A stretch of 64,000 nucleotides of DNA from Stenogyne calaminthoides (taxonomy: Eukaryota > Streptophyta > Magnoliopsida > Lamiales > Lamiaceae), in contig JBBCBC010000012.1 in the NCBI GenBank assembly GCA_037126765.1, positions 7,130,001-7,194,000 on the forward strand, given 5' to 3'. Under the pieces are notes generated by a model, which did no database searches, was not told where the DNA came from, and saw nothing but the letters and a program-made list of their open reading frames with translations. Of this stretch, positions 1 through 13,460 are shown one piece after another; within the stretch, counting starts at the first letter, position 1; each line of letters opens with the position of its first letter. Position numbers and translations under genes: made by a program.

Positions 1-2240
1 CTCGAATGGGGATAAATGCAAGCCATGTTTGACACCATCGAGAAAAAGAAGGCGAGGTTCGAATGGACATCCGAGAGTGCGGATGCTCTTGACGGGATCA
101 AAAGCATATTTGGCCGGCGTCGACATTTTAGCCAAACCGGTCCTGGCGAAACTGTTTCTATATACTTGGCGACCTCGGAAACATGCTGGCCCAGCGATGC
201 TTATGCGAATTGGAGGGTTAAACCCATCTGCCCATTTACTTTGTCGGTCGGGCCGTAAACCGAAAGCGGCGATACCCTCTTAGAAAATTAACCTATGCTC
301 TCTATTATGAGTGTGAGAAGCAGAGACCTTACTTTCCGATCACCAAGTGGAGGTCCTCAACCCATACCCCGCCATACATGCTCCATCGACCCGATACATT
401 GGGCGATGCCTCAAGTGGGCCATCGAGGTTGGACGGTATGGGGTAACACTCTGGCGCCGTGGCTTCTGCAAAAAAAGCTCGAGCCTTGGCGACTTCATCG
501 TTGAATTAACCCCTCGGGGAGCGGCTTCGACCGGCCCCACCATAGAGTTATGCGTGAAGCGGCAACCAGCAACTCGTCGGGCGGGGAATTGTGATGTCGG
601 TCGGATGGGATTTCTTTTTTGAGAATGCCATCACTTTTACGATTCCACCTTGCCAACAACGAGGCCGAATATGAAACGGCGATCAACGGTTTAGAAATGT
701 CGGCCGCAATGGGCATCAAGAGATTTCAAGTACACCTGCAGACTCTAGCTCGTAGCATGCCGGATATCGGGGGGATATAGGCGGAGACGCAGTGGATGTT
801 GGCTACCAAGAGGTCGTCAAAGCACTTTGCACGAAATTTGAACAAATCTACATCAAAAGCTAGTACCAAGGATCTCGAACTCGAGCGAATGCATTAGTAC
901 GACTAGCGACCGGAGGGACCCGGGAGATGAGGGATGTCACCATCACAAAACTCTCCCACCCTCATTTGCTAACACAAACCTTCATTTGCCCTAGAACACC
1001 CTCGGAGTTTAAAATTTGGATGACCCCATAATCCACTACTTGATGGTAGGGAATTACCAATCGGCGAAATCGAACCAAGCGATTGCAACTAAGGGCAACA
1101 AAGGTACGCATTGGTTGGTAACGAACTATAAGCGAGGCTTGACGCCTACTTTCTCGATGTGTTACCGAACAAGGGTAGGCTATCTGCCAGATATTCACGA
1201 TGGGGTATCTGGAAACCACTGTTGAAGGCGATCGCTCGCTTCGTAAGGCAACCGAGGCAGAATATTGTTAGCGACTTTAAAGGCGATGCCATGGTTTCGC
1301 GCGAAATGCCACAAATGTTAAATACGCGCACCATCAATCAAAATTAGCATCGCGAGAACTCACCAAGCATCCTCGGTCCTTGGCCTTTGCAAAGTGAGGA
1401 TAGATATCATCGGGCCATTACCATGACCGAGGTCGATCAAAATGCGCCCAATCATGATAGATTACTTCACAAAATGGGCCAAAGTGAGGCTTTTGGCGAC
1501 CATAGATCGAGATCCGTCATCAAATTCATATGGCGAAACATCATCACGTAGATTCGACCTCTGTAAGCAATTATATCCAATAATGGGAAGCGATTTGATG
1601 GTCATAAGATCGATAGTTTCTTTAGAAAATAAAAAAATCACCAAGCTTTTCTCTACCCTTATCACCCTCGGTCAAGCGGTCAAGTCGAAGTTGTGAACAA
1701 GAATCATCAAGCACCTCTGAAAACCCGGCGAGATTGAAGGAGGAAAAGGGAAGTGGGCGATGAGTTACGGATGTCTTGTGGTCATCTGAGCGACCTGCAA
1801 AATCGGCCGGAGGGCCCTTATTCGATGTCATTTTGGCTCGAGCGGTCATACCCATGGTCGAATTCAAACTCTCGAACCTCGCGGTCGCGACCGGTTTAAT
1901 GATGAGGCCTTGGCGAAACTGGAACTTGCTCGAAGAAGCGATTAGAGCAGATATCCAAAATCACGAGATACAAACAACGGTCAGAAAAATACTACAACTC
2001 TAAAGTCACGACTTGAAAATTCAAAGAAAGGCCTACAGTCTGAAGAAAACTCTTGGAGTAACGAAAGAACTTTCGGACCAAAGCGGGAAGGACCATACAA
2101 AGAGTCGCTCGAGTATTATCCCAGACATACAAGCTTCGAGAACCCGATAGCTTTTCGGTCCTCGATGCCCTTGGAACACATCTCATCTCAAGAGTTACTA
2201 TCAATAGGGTTGAGGCGGTGTACTTTATAAACTTTCGGTA
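1..2240 (+). pseudogene. Ty3/gypsy pol fragment: end of RT, RNase H and integrase
   Basis: Broken polyprotein on the plus strand, entered mid-gene from the left edge. In shifting frames I read the connection after reverse transcriptase (FEWTSES near 57), an RNase H region (about 490-900; NNEAEYETAINGL near 655, ATGGTREM near 910) and an integrase (about 1380-2000) with the plant gypsy signature IDYFTKWAKV at about 1450. The final stretch near 2150-2220 reads like the end of pol. Order RT-RNase H-integrase defines Ty3/gypsy; the RNase H resembles the Tat lineage. Many small frameshifts and stops mean it cannot encode an active enzyme as written. Family is clear; lineage is inferred. Confidence 0.85.
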
Positions 2241-3319
2241 GTCGATAATAATGAGTTAAATTTTCTTTTTCAATTCAGGTGTTTAAACCCGAAGTTCGCA
2301 TAGATGAAACATCGACCTCCCAAAGAACGACTTTTAAACATATTTCTTGGCGGAGATCACCACTTTTAGCGGTGTGATCCTCCCTAACTTTATAAAACGA
2401 CTAAGCGAGGTTCAATCTAAAATCGCAATGCGATAAGAGCGAATGAACATCTGGCATAGATTATAATCGTATAAAGAAAATCAAAATCGGCACAATAAAA
2501 AGGAAAGAAAAAATATAGATTTCATTAATGACAACAAGCTTAGAAGATACGTACATTATAAGAGTCCGAAAATTAGATTACATCAAAAGAAAACCAAGAT
2601 ACATCATGATAACGGCGGCGAGATGTTTTACTACAACCTAATATCCTGGCGGCACACAACTTTAAGGCATGTTGGTCAAAAGTATTATTGGAATGAGGTT
2701 CAACAACTTCTCAATCTCCTTTTTCTTATCGGATTCTTGATGACATCATTCTTAAAACGATCAAAATCCCATCCAGAAGATCGACTATGTTCAAAGGTTG
2801 CCCGCCTAAGTGTTGTTGAATAACGTTAGTGAGGGTGTGACGACCCTTCCCAGGATCTGGGCTACAAACCACCTCCCCCTAGAGGCCGGTTGTACCGCTG
2901 CTCTTGGGAAGAGCATGGGACATCTCAGCCACCTTTTTTCGTTGCCGGCCTCATCATCCGTGAGTCTCGAGGACCCTTTCCGAGTCTCCAAATTGTGTCT
3001 CATCCCCAGATCGGGGAGTGGGGTGCGATCCGATCCGATTAAAGAAAGGACAAATCAATGCCCAAATCTTCGGATCTTTAATCTCGGCCAGACAATATAG
3101 AAGCGGGGAAATCGATAATATGGCAATGTTTCATTCACAATAATAGGAGAAATTGAGAGGGTTCTTCTCGAACAACATAAGATGATGCACACAAGCCCCT
3201 TACGACATATGGCGAAGTTAACGATACTGCTCTTCAACTTTTACTTAAAGTGTTAGGTATTTTGGCGACCCGACTTCTCCCGAAACCTCTACGTCCTTGC
3301 GGATTGACTCATGCCTTCA

Positions 3320-5229
3320 TCAAGATCCTGACCTCTTTCTCATCGGCGATCTCGGCTTGACTAAGCGGCCCTCGAGCTCCAGGCCCTCTTGGCCAGAAAT
3401 CGACTGAAGCGACCTCCGGTTTCTTCTGCACCTCGTAAGCGGACTGTCGGTGATTTCTCTTGCTTTCGAGAGAGTCGTTACACAGGCCTTCTCTAGTTTG
3501 GAAACTCGAGCTCGGTTAGGCCTTGAGCCTTTTTCCATGTAGAGGCGGCCTTCAAGGAGTGGACAATGAGATACATGTTGCCCGTGACTTTTTGGCGGCC
3601 AGGCGGTGATCATCCTCGCCATGCCGTACAGCACGTTCCTGTCGTCCATTTCCAATGCGTGCAGGCCTCTCGGGTTTGTTTTAGGCGTGGGAATAAAGGA
3701 TCTCGAGGTTTCGGCCACCTCCGGTGAGGAATCAACTGGCATAGCGACTCTGATCGCAACATGAGGAATGAAATATATTAAGTTTGGTCCGGGCTTTGAG
3801 GTAAATTCATTAAGATTTTGCAAATGGCCTCCCTCTGCATCCTCTCGCCATCCAACGATCCGAGAATCATCATAGGATGGCGTACTCCTCGGGTAGAAAT
3901 CAGCAAGGTGTTGGTAGGAACCACCCTTCCGGCACCCCAGGCTTAGCGTGGATCGGTGCGTGCGAGGAATTGACTCGGCGCCCTCTTGGGAGGTCGCTCA
4001 CCGGCAGCAGTGGTGGGATTCGTGACTTCTTGCGCTTTATCGGCGTGAGAGGTCTGATGGAATGTCCGCAGGCGTGATGTCAGGCCGAGCGCCTCATGGG
4101 CAATCTTGTCGAGTCGCGAGGCCATCTCGGAAGCGGAGGGGCGAAGGCGGTGAATCGGGATATCGGATCTAACATAAAAAATAAACCTTTGGTAGCGAAA
4201 TCCACGAAAATACACTTGAAAAGATCGGTAGAGACTTACGAGAATCCTCCAAATGGCGAGGGTAAAGTATCTGATCCGGCTTACCAGCCGGTCGGAGCTC
4301 ATAGTTCAACAAATTAACGTCGCCCACTAGGGGTGTGTCTCGAACCTCCTTGAATGTCCCTCGAAAATTTGATATAGTACCGAAAAATTAAGGGGCGCCA
4401 AACAACTGAGGCGAGAAAAAATTAGATCTGTGCGAATCGAGCAAAAAATATTAAGGCAAAATACCATTCTCAACCGCGGATCGCATAATGGCTGTAGGAA
4501 CTCAATGGATAAAATCTTGGAGGGCCCACCGGAAGCTCATACTCCCTCACCTAAACCATTTGTGGTGCCGCCGTCAACTTATTTGGAATCAGCTCCAGCT
4601 CTTTTCTTTCCTACCGAAGCCCGCGGCGTGATAGCCTCCGGCACGAGCAATGGGCGACATCACATGAATATATCTCTCGGGATTAGGAAATCTTTTCGGC
4701 CGGCTTTAAAATGACCATGGTGGAGATGATGTAACTCCACGATTGGGGTGATCCGTGAGGCTCACATTCCGGCCCCCGGCGGATGGGGAATGACCAGTGC
4801 AATGAAATCGAATCTGCAAGTGACATGGAAGACTCATTCCGCGGTAATCATTTCGGGAGGAGGTTGGTCGACACTTTAATTCCAGTCGGCCCATAAAATG
4901 CACATCAGGGCACACTTTATCCATCGCGCCAGGGGAATCCCGCCTCTTGTCGGAGAGCATAGATAGGTATCTTTTTTATCGAACACCGCAAATTGAGAGT
5001 TGACCGACTTGCGGTATGCTCGGTCGAGTTGCTTGTCACGAACTCGATTCTGTCTGAAATCATAATTGAAGACTCGTTCATAAGCCCATGTCAGAACCAA
5101 AGCGGAGGAAGCCGTAGTTGACAGCCGTTCCCATAAGGGGCCGGGATGAAGGAGATTAACATCAGCGAAGGAAGATGGGTAATGTCGACGATTCTTCCGG
5201 TGGTCATCACCGGGATTCATCATTGGCAT
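3320..5229 (-). pseudogene. Antisense extra reading frame of the gypsy element
   Basis: Downstream of the plus-strand integrase there are consecutive long minus-strand open stretches: 5229-4876 (117 codons), 4302-3943 (119) and 3823-3320 (167), nearly end to end in different frames, as if one coding region had been cut by indels. The products are rich in Arg, Ser and Pro and I recognise no domain. Tat-lineage gypsy elements are known to carry an extra antisense gene between pol and the 3' LTR, which matches this position and strand. It could instead be part of a second, opposed element. Function unknown. Confidence 0.5.
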
Positions 5230-6301
5230 CGTCTTCCAGTGCGCCCTGTATAATTGAAAGTTTCACCCATGCGGGTGGCGGAGGGAGAAAAATCCGGCGG
5301 TGACCACAAATGAGGGATGTAAATCCTCGAAGAGGAGGAAGCCACCATGGGTTGAGAGGCAAAAGGTTGGAAAGCGCCCAGAATCCATAAATTAGAAGAA
5401 GGGCACCAAAGTGCCGTGATTAATTAAAGCCGGGGCCGAATGCATTTTCGATGGAAGGAGAAGAACGGGAAGAAGAACATCTTGAGGAAATTCTTTGTGG
5501 TGATGTCAGGAGAAATAAGGTTTTCAAAACCTTATTCCCTTTTTATCGAAAAAAGAGGGCAAAATGAAATTAGCCAAAACTTCAAAGTCCCCACAGCAAA
5601 AAAGCCAAGGGCACAGAATGTGAAAAATCGCTACTTGGCATCTCATTGGGCCAAAATAATGACACTTTTACATCATCATCTGGCGCGATATCATTTTGAA
5701 TCACGAGATCGAGGAAAGTCGATCACGGCCGGAAGTATTATTATCGAGGTGACTTTTCACTGCCCGGAGGATAGTAAGCGCTGTAGGAAACTTTCCGTCG
5801 GATGGTCGAAATCGATTTAATCCATGTATGTCGAGCGGATCCTTCTACCGGGCAAAGAGACTCTCGACTTGAGGCGATTATTTGTAGCATGGATAAACCC
5901 GGAGCCTCCGCAGGCGAAGGATCATAAAAAATCCACAAAAGGCGGATGAAACAACCTCGGCAAGGGGACGAGGATCAACCCGCGTAATTCCCCACAAGAC
6001 CAAACCTTCAAATCGCAAAATTCGTGACTCGGGTGATCAGCGGTTAAGGAAATCGCGATGCGATTTTCGCTTTATATCCTCAAGTCGGGGCGACGCACCG
6101 GCCATAACTATACAATTCGTGGTTAATAATAATGACCCGAAACCGCCCCATAATATGCCCTCCACATCCGGCTCCATGATTGGCTCGCTCACGAAGATGG
6201 GCGATTTACGGGTGGTCAGAAGATTAATGGTTCCCGATATTGTAACGCTTCATAGGGCATTATTCCTTATGTGAATTTCCCCCAAAGGGTGGGAGTCATA
6301 G

Positions 6302-6309
6302 TATAAATA
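6302..6309 (+). promoter_or_regulatory. TATA box of probable gypsy LTR
   Basis: TATAAATA followed about 35-50 bases later by a plausible transcript start and a CT-rich leader. Placement fits the U3/R boundary of a plant LTR. Inferred from position only. Confidence 0.4.
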
Positions 6310-6540
6310 AATAGGCCTACGGACCACCTCTCATGTGGTCGAACAACATACTTCTAGGCATAACATACATCTTCTCCTGGCAGGCAGCCCGGACGTGGTC
6401 TGATTCAAACAAGAACGGTCCACCAACTTCTTTGTCTCTTTCCTGTTTAGGTTGCCTTTAGCATCTTAGCATTTCTAATAATTATTGTTTTAGCGAGTAG
6501 ATAAAACCGGTTACAGTTTGTTCCATTGGGCCCATTTGTT

Positions 6541-8278
6541 GAAACTTGATCCAAAAATATAGTGGGCGTTCTTTAACTTCCAATCGTCGAAACGCTGATG
6601 CGGTTGATGTTCATCTTGAAAAGATAAAAAAAATAGGTAAAAATATCTTTCTTAGTTTTTACATATATATATATTATATTAAGGCAACATATGAGCATCT
6701 TTAATGTCCATATCATGTATTTTTATGTAGACTAAATCGTGAAAATAAGTTGAGATTCTGACCCGAATAGAGACCACCACTTTCTTGGATAATACATTTA
6801 AAGCTGGTGAAATCGGTGGACCTTATTCAACAGTGATGCTTCGGTTGATTGTGGAATTATCAAGCTGCTTTACGGATCGAAAATGATTTTAAAAGCGTGC
6901 GGGGCGGAAGGCAATATTCTCTGAAACCTCTTGGTAACTATCTCGGAAAAAAATGGTGGAGGCTTTTTATGGAAACACCATCTCTGGGTGTTTGAATATT
7001 GGATATGATGTCTTTGACAAATTAAACAAACTTCCTACTATATTATGTTGGACTTTCTACTATATTATGTTGATTTTGGTTTCAAACATCTATGCATTTT
7101 GGTATTTTGTTCTGTAATATGTGCACTATCCCCCCCGTAAGGTGTTTATTTTGATGCTTCTGAAATTGTGTTATGATGAAGCTTATAGTGAAACTTGATG
7201 TTTGGTTGTTTTTATAGGTATTCATGTGATTTTTTGTGGTGATTTAGTTATGATTTTCTTATTTGTGTATGGTGATTTTCTGTTGTGTGGTTTTCATTGT
7301 CTTTGAACACAAAAAAATGGTGGGCATATTCTCCAATTGAGAGGCTGGACATCACTCTTAAACATAAAAACATGAATATATGCATGACTGTAACAATAAA
7401 CAAATGAATACATGCATATATGCACATAGTAGTTGAATATATTCAATCTATTCTTGAACATATGCATGTTGTTTTGAATATATTAATCTAATAATAGCGT
7501 ATATGCATGTATTATGTAACATATGCATGATCCTACCCAATAGGCCAATGAGAAAACAGGCCCACAATTATTGAAAACACAGGCCCATTATATTCATCTA
7601 ATACGTTAAAACTATTGTTACTGCAATTGCCTCATTACCCAATAGGCCCATGAGAAAAACAGGCCCACAATCATAAAAAAAAAAAATTTTAAGATATGTG
7701 AGTGAGGTAGTCAAAATTAAATAAAAAAATAAAAAAAGCCCATAAAGGAAGTCAAAACTGAATAATAACAACCACGATCGTGAGGAGGTTTGACAAAGCC
7801 TTAATAATAACAATATTGCAAAATCGGCGACTAATGCTAAGAATCGTCGATATTGCGATTCTGCAATAATATTTGCAAATATAAGCCATAGTTGTGATGA
7901 TTTTTTTTTTGTTTGGAGCTTGATCAAAATGATTTTATGATTAGTCTGTACTCCTTTTTCTGAATTTTTCATTATATATTTAGTTCGATTATGTAAGCTT
8001 CATCATTGTGATTCCTGCATACGTACAATTAATCTTGTAATAAACATTATGTTGTAATTTTTTTTTCATTTTTTCTCATGATAGTCTTGTATTAAATATG
8101 TGTATTAAACAATTTAGATCAAATCTTATTAGCATATTTTGGAAGTCTTTTTTTATTCTGCAAAAGGTTACACTTATTGTGACACATAAAGTCATTTATT
8201 CAGCAAAATGCATAAATAAGAAAGAAAAAAAAGCGTAAAAAATACATGCTAATGGGAAATACATGCATATGTCATTAT
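6541..8278. other. AT-rich intergenic DNA with ATGCAT cluster and a repeated segment
   Basis: No gene recognised. Between 7370 and 7530 there are at least five ATGCAT words (RY-type core) in about 160 bases. A segment containing CAGGCCCACAAT occurs twice, near 7534-7582 and 7635-7675, about 100 bases apart, so it is a short duplication. The minus-strand open stretch at 7598-7972 is low-complexity and not convincing as a gene. Confidence 0.5.
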
Positions 8279-9180
8279 GTTGGTCCGGTGCTAGCAGGTC
8301 TCACACATGTATGGGGAGGGAATACCGTGTTTAGTGATTTTTCAAACTTTTTCTTCTTGAGGTCGGATGGGTCGGGTTATCATGATATTTTGTCTGAGAG
8401 AAGCCTTGCAATTGCCTGAGTCAAAAGTCTCAAGAGACAATGATCTGGTTGCTTTTGAAGCTTGAGTTAGCCCAATTGATCTGAATTTATCGAGAGATCT
8501 GAGGGAGCTTGGATCGGATAATTATCTTCTTGAACACTTTCGATAGAGTTTGATCGGTTTGATTAACTATCTGTTCTATTTACTCAAAGTGTCTTGAAAA
8601 TAGTTGTACTAGTTTATACTCGTTTTAGCTTTTTGAAATATCTTCTTCCTTTAATAAAACGTTGATTAAAATTTGTGACCAATTTTATGCGATTAATTGG
8701 ATTGGTTCCAACTTAATATCGATAAAATATGCTTTTCGGTGAAAAACATATAACGAGATAAAATCTTGATGCGAGAGCAAACAACACAACAATTATAGTG
8801 GTTGAGACTCAAGCTCCTACATTCCTCTCTCACGATCTTGGAGAAATTCCTAACCAACTTCCTAAAGCTTTCGGGCTAACTTCTTTGTAGCTTACCCAAC
8901 TTTTCTACCTTGAGTTTTACAGGTGACTCACTTAGACTACTAAACAACACACCTGAGTGTTTAGACTACCTGAAGTAGCTTACTAACCTTTTCTAGGGTT
9001 TTTACACGGATAACTCAGCTGGCAGCTTACTCACTCTTTACAACTCTAACTCACCAACAAAATACACCTGAAACTACCTTAACAAGGGTTTGAGTTTTGG
9101 GTTGGTTTTCAACTAAATTGAGATATCATTTACAATAAGAACTAATGTAAAGACTAGGATATCTCTTCTAAGCTTTGGAT
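8279..9180 (-). mobile_element. Probable 3' LTR of the minus-strand copia element
   Basis: Begins TGTTGGTCCGG on the plus strand, which on the minus strand is an LTR ending in CA. It lies beyond the pol-distal end of the minus-strand copia element, where the 3' LTR should be. The inner boundary near 9180 is approximate because no second LTR copy is visible. Confidence 0.4.
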
Positions 9181-9198
9181 ATATCTATAAATCTAGAC

Positions 9199-11700
9199 TT
9201 AGAATAGTGAGCTCTCTTCAATGTGAAACACTTGGGAAATTCGGGGTTTTGAGTGCTTCAATTTGCAATATCTGAATGAGCTCTTGAGTTTGCTTTGAAA
9301 TTTCAGTGACCTCTGCAAGAGTTGTTTTTGTAATTCTTGGCATGTCGAAGATGAACTCTGATTTTTTCGGCTTTTGAGATTGGGCAGCAGGTTTTCTTCA
9401 ATTTGAGTCACTTTCTCCACCATTGGCACCACGCTGCCAATTTATCGGGGATATGACTAAAATCAATTTAGGGAGGCAAAACAATTGTCTCCAAAGCGAA
9501 GTTGGTTGCTCCCGATTGAGCCTCGATCTGCGTATCATACATAACAAATTTAAAGATAGGAACTTGATAGCTTTGGCATAATGTATAATAGTGCGAAAGA
9601 TAAAAAGTCTTAACACCGATCTGAGATGTGTGATATCCGGTCATGCGGCTTATCCGGTGTATTCTCTACTCGACTTCGGTCTCTTTTTCTTTTTTGATGT
9701 CATGCGAGAGTTCGCTTCTCCAGTTGCCTTTCACCATCATTTCTGATCTCCATCTTTGTTCTGATCATGAGAACTTGCATCTACTATTCCTAGTATCTTT
9801 CCTTTATTCTTCTTTTCACAATTCATCAAAAGTCGGCGACTTTCGTCTGAGCTTTGTCTTTTCTGAAAACTGAGAATTCGGTCGGGCATCTATCTCGACA
9901 TTCTACCACTCTCCGCCATCTCTGAATGATCTCACGATGTTCAACATTCCGGAAGTGTCGATTCGGGATGTATCTTTGTCGATTACGAGCTGAAAGAACA
10001 TATCACTGAAGGTCGGGATAAGGAAATTGCTTCGAAATGCTCGGTCGAGGATGAACCGTTCCCCTTCTTCACTTATTCAGTCTCTTGAAACTTCCCTTCT
10101 TCATCTTGGGCTTCGAGGAGCTGTTTGCTCAGTTTAGCCTGAAGTTCGATCTTTGATGGATCAAGAAAAGGTTCGTTGAGCGTATCGAGTTGGCGAGAAA
10201 TTCACGAGGTTGATTTGTCTGAAGTCTGCTGGTATTTCTTGATGAAATCTGAGGTCCCTTGAAGATTTCTAGAGATTTTGGCTGAGCTGAGAGATGTTTC
10301 AAATACCTCGGAGAAAACCGCTCCTCGGTTTCTTGCTCTTGCACATTTGTCACTACTGCAAGAACACGAAGTGGAAATTCAACCACTAGCGGCGGAGGTT
10401 GAGTTTCTTGATTTCAGCTGCCTCGTTTTCGCGGTGTTTGAAGCCTTCTGCGCTTGAGAACCGGTGCTTTCTTCTTGAGTTCTCCACCTTTCTCTCTTTT
10501 AATTTGCATAAGGGCTTTCCCCAGCTTGTTTGGCTTCTTCATTAGTTGTCTCGGTGGATTTAAAAAGTCTGTCTTTTTTCTGACTTGCTCCACCCCTGTT
10601 GTATCTTCTTTCGATTTTCTCTTGGCGGTCTCCTCACGAGACTTCGGTGTTTTTCTCTTTCTTTCCTCTCAAAGTCTTCTTGTTGGTTTGAACATGATTT
10701 TTTGACTTTGGAAAGGAAGTGGAATAAACAAAAATGTCCTCCTCTTCTCTGTAGCGTTTCGAGATAAATCTGATCTTGGTTGCATGTAGAATTTTTCCTT
10801 GATAACTAGAAGAACCATTCACCTTACAATTTGTTTGGCTTGATCACTCCCCCACCTTGATCAAATAGTCTGACCAATTGAATCTTAGTAGGTGAATCTT
10901 CAATTACCGCCATTAGCCTTAACTTAGGCGTCTTTATACATTAGAAACTACGGATCTACTCATGATGCATTTCTTTACAATATCGAACAATACTCGATAT
11001 TTGGAAGCTTAAATACTCTTATTCAAAAGTAACTTCAAACTTTCATAGGATGCTTTCGATAATTTTATCCAAATACTCTTGTTCCCTACCCATCATTATA
11101 TTATAAAAGGTCTTCACCTCTATCATCTTAACTCATATATGGCATTGATTCTTAGGAATAATATATAATTCACAACAAATCCATATATTTTGTACTATGT
11201 TCCCAAATTCAACACAAGTAATCTTAGACTACATGCAATTTTTGTCATCGATTGCATATTAAAACAAACTCAATTACCTCGCCTTGGCATATTAAAGCAT
11301 TTGGTTGATTTGTGATCGAACCAGTAAGATTTGCCATCTGAATCATATCTGCAGCGCCTCGCTCCTCGTGAGGTGCGTTGGATGTGCTTTCGGAAAACAA
11401 CATATTCATACCATAGTTTGTTAGGAATGATGATTTTTGTCCATTATATAGAAGGTGTCATTTTTTGGTGATTTTGAGTGAAGGATTTTTGAGATAAGAA
11501 GATTTACGGGTGTCGAAGGTTTTGAAGCGAGAGGTTTGTGAAGGCGAAGGCCTTTTGAAATAGGGCTTGAATGGAGTCTTTGTAATGGATATATGATTTT
11601 GATTTATGGAAAATCGGCGTAGATGAAGGTTTTGGCCGGTCAAGATTAAAATCGACTAAAATGGGTATTTGAAAGGGCGGTTTTTGCAAATACTTAAGCC
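9199..11700 (-). pseudogene. Extra coding region of the copia element, after pol
   Basis: Minus-strand open stretches (for example 10386-10129, 9616-9398, 9432-9199, 11689-11504) lie downstream of pol in the element's own direction. They encode lysine-, glutamine- and serine-rich protein with a region reading AKAIKFLSLN. Copia elements with an additional gene after pol exist (the env-like frame of Sireviruses is the best known). I see no signal peptide or membrane segment that would support an envelope role, and the stretch may come from a different retroelement. Reading frame is badly broken. Confidence 0.4.
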
Positions 11701-12324
11701 GATTTATCCATATTGGTGATTAATGAACAATGCATTTAATTCTTATTCTGCCAGACCATTGACTTTCCTCGAAAATTTCAAAAGGTCATGATTATTCTTT
11801 AGGTGTTTTGTCATTTATTGCCAATGATTCTTTGAGATTAAGATAGACAATAAATGTAATTGCATGATAAATACTTCTTGAGACTAATTTTCTTCATCGG
11901 TCTTCTTGAGTTTTGACCTTGATAAAATGTCGATTATATCTTGAATCTTGAACTTCGGGATAGCGAGTTTTCCGACTGATGTTCGGGACTCTGATTTTAT
12001 CCGAGTTTTTCGGTAAAAACACGAGAACACTTCATGCATCTGAAAACCTTCAATTTTCGGTTTGCTTTATTCACTGGATCAACATACCTAATTCATTGAT
12101 AGTTCTGAAATCTTGATCGACCCGAAAGGTTTAATCGAATATCGGCTCTCTGTTTATCGATTATGAATTTTCTCCATTAAAATGTCTTTCATCTCAACAT
12201 GATCTCTGATGAAGTGATATGCGATATCAACATGCTTACATCGGTGTACAATCACGAGATTTTTGTGTAATAGAAATTGCCTATTATTATCTACAAAAAT
12301 ATAGGTACTTCATTGGTTATAATC

Positions 12325-12720
12325 TTATAATCCCTCAATTGTTATGCGAGCGAAGATTACGTGCTGCTTGACTTCTGTGACCATGTATTCAAATTGATGG
12401 TCTTGGTTGCTCTTGAGGTTTGTTCTTTTGAAAACCATGATATCCCAGTTTACTTCGAAATTGAGTTCTGTGGTAGACTTCTGTCGGTCTACATCCTCAT
12501 GTCGGCATCTGAATAACCCGGTAATTGAGTTATCATCAGTGGATACCATAATCCTCTATTCGGTTGCCTTTAAGATATTTGAGAATCTTTTGCGTACTCC
12601 ATGTGTTAGCCTTAGGATTAACGGTATCTTGCACATATCTAACGACAAATGTTATATCGGGGCCTGCTTTTTGTGAGATATACTTCGATGATCGATGATC
12701 CCTCTATAATCGGTGTGATT
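12325..12720 (-). pseudogene. Ty1/copia RNase H
   Basis: Minus-strand translation shows the copia RNase H pattern in shifted frames: VRYVQDTVNPKANTW and KILKYLKGN (about 12650-12560), then GYSDAD-like and DRKSTS-like segments (about 12530-12460). These are standard landmarks of plant copia RNase H. Several frameshifts and stops. Confidence 0.75.
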
Positions 12721-12849
12721 CTTGGTTTGCCCAGGAGACCGGGGATCCATCTTGTAGTTAGTATTCATGGGAATTCTAAGCGCATTGCAATCTGTACTCC
12801 ATACTTTGCAATCGGATCTCTGGTGTATTTTGCTTGATTGATGAATATT

Positions 12850-13460
12850 CATTCCTTAGTTTGTTTCACGAAGTCGAAGATATTCATCTCCCCATCGTTG
12901 ACATCTCAAACTTTCCTTTCATCAGTAGAAAACTTTTCACCTATTTGATGATTTAGGAATCAAATATGATGTCATCCGCGTATATCCGAACTAGTAAAAT
13001 ATCCTTTCCATCTTCTATCTGAACAAAGTCCTATCAGCAGTTCCTTTGATAAAACCATAGTCGATAAAAGCGAAAAGGGTATCATACCATGCTAAATTTG
13101 CTTAAGACCATACAAAGGCTTTCACGAGCACAGCCAAACTTGGTCGTTAAATGAAAATCACACAGGTTGTTCCATGCTCACTTCCTCGCCAAGCACACCA
13201 TTTTCATTTGGGCAACATATGCAAAAACAATCGATGGCTTCTAGTTGTTACCTTGGTGCAAAATTTCATCATAATCAAGCCTTCTTCTTGGGAATAACCT
13301 TATTAATAGCGCACCTTGTTTCTCACAATGTTGTTGTTTTCATCTCTCTTATTCTTGAACACCCAGCTTAGTTCCAATCACATTGTGCCTTTTAGGTGTC
13401 CACTAGCTCCCCAAACTTCATTCCTTGTGAGGCTGATTCAATTCTTCTTGCATAGCAACA
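12850..13460 (-). pseudogene. Ty1/copia reverse transcriptase
   Basis: Minus-strand frames contain WYDTL (about 13100) and ILVVRIYADDIIF (about 13010-12970). The YADD box is the copia reverse-transcriptase active-site motif, where YVDD is usual, so the two catalytic aspartates are kept. Upstream regions are heavily frameshifted. Confidence 0.75.

Larger units (their letters stand above)
2241..6540 (+). mobile_element. Post-pol tail and probable LTR of the gypsy element
   Basis: After pol there are about 4.3 kb without plus-strand coding. The last part, about 5300-6540, has LTR-like traits: a TATA box (6302-6309) followed by a CT-rich leader near 6420-6450. No partner LTR lies in the window, so the LTR start and the target-site duplication cannot be fixed. 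The minus-strand reading frame listed separately lies within this span. Confidence 0.5.

Noticed and set aside
7598..7972. 124-codon minus-strand frame
   Set aside because: Leu/Phe-rich translation of T-rich low-complexity DNA with no recognisable motif.
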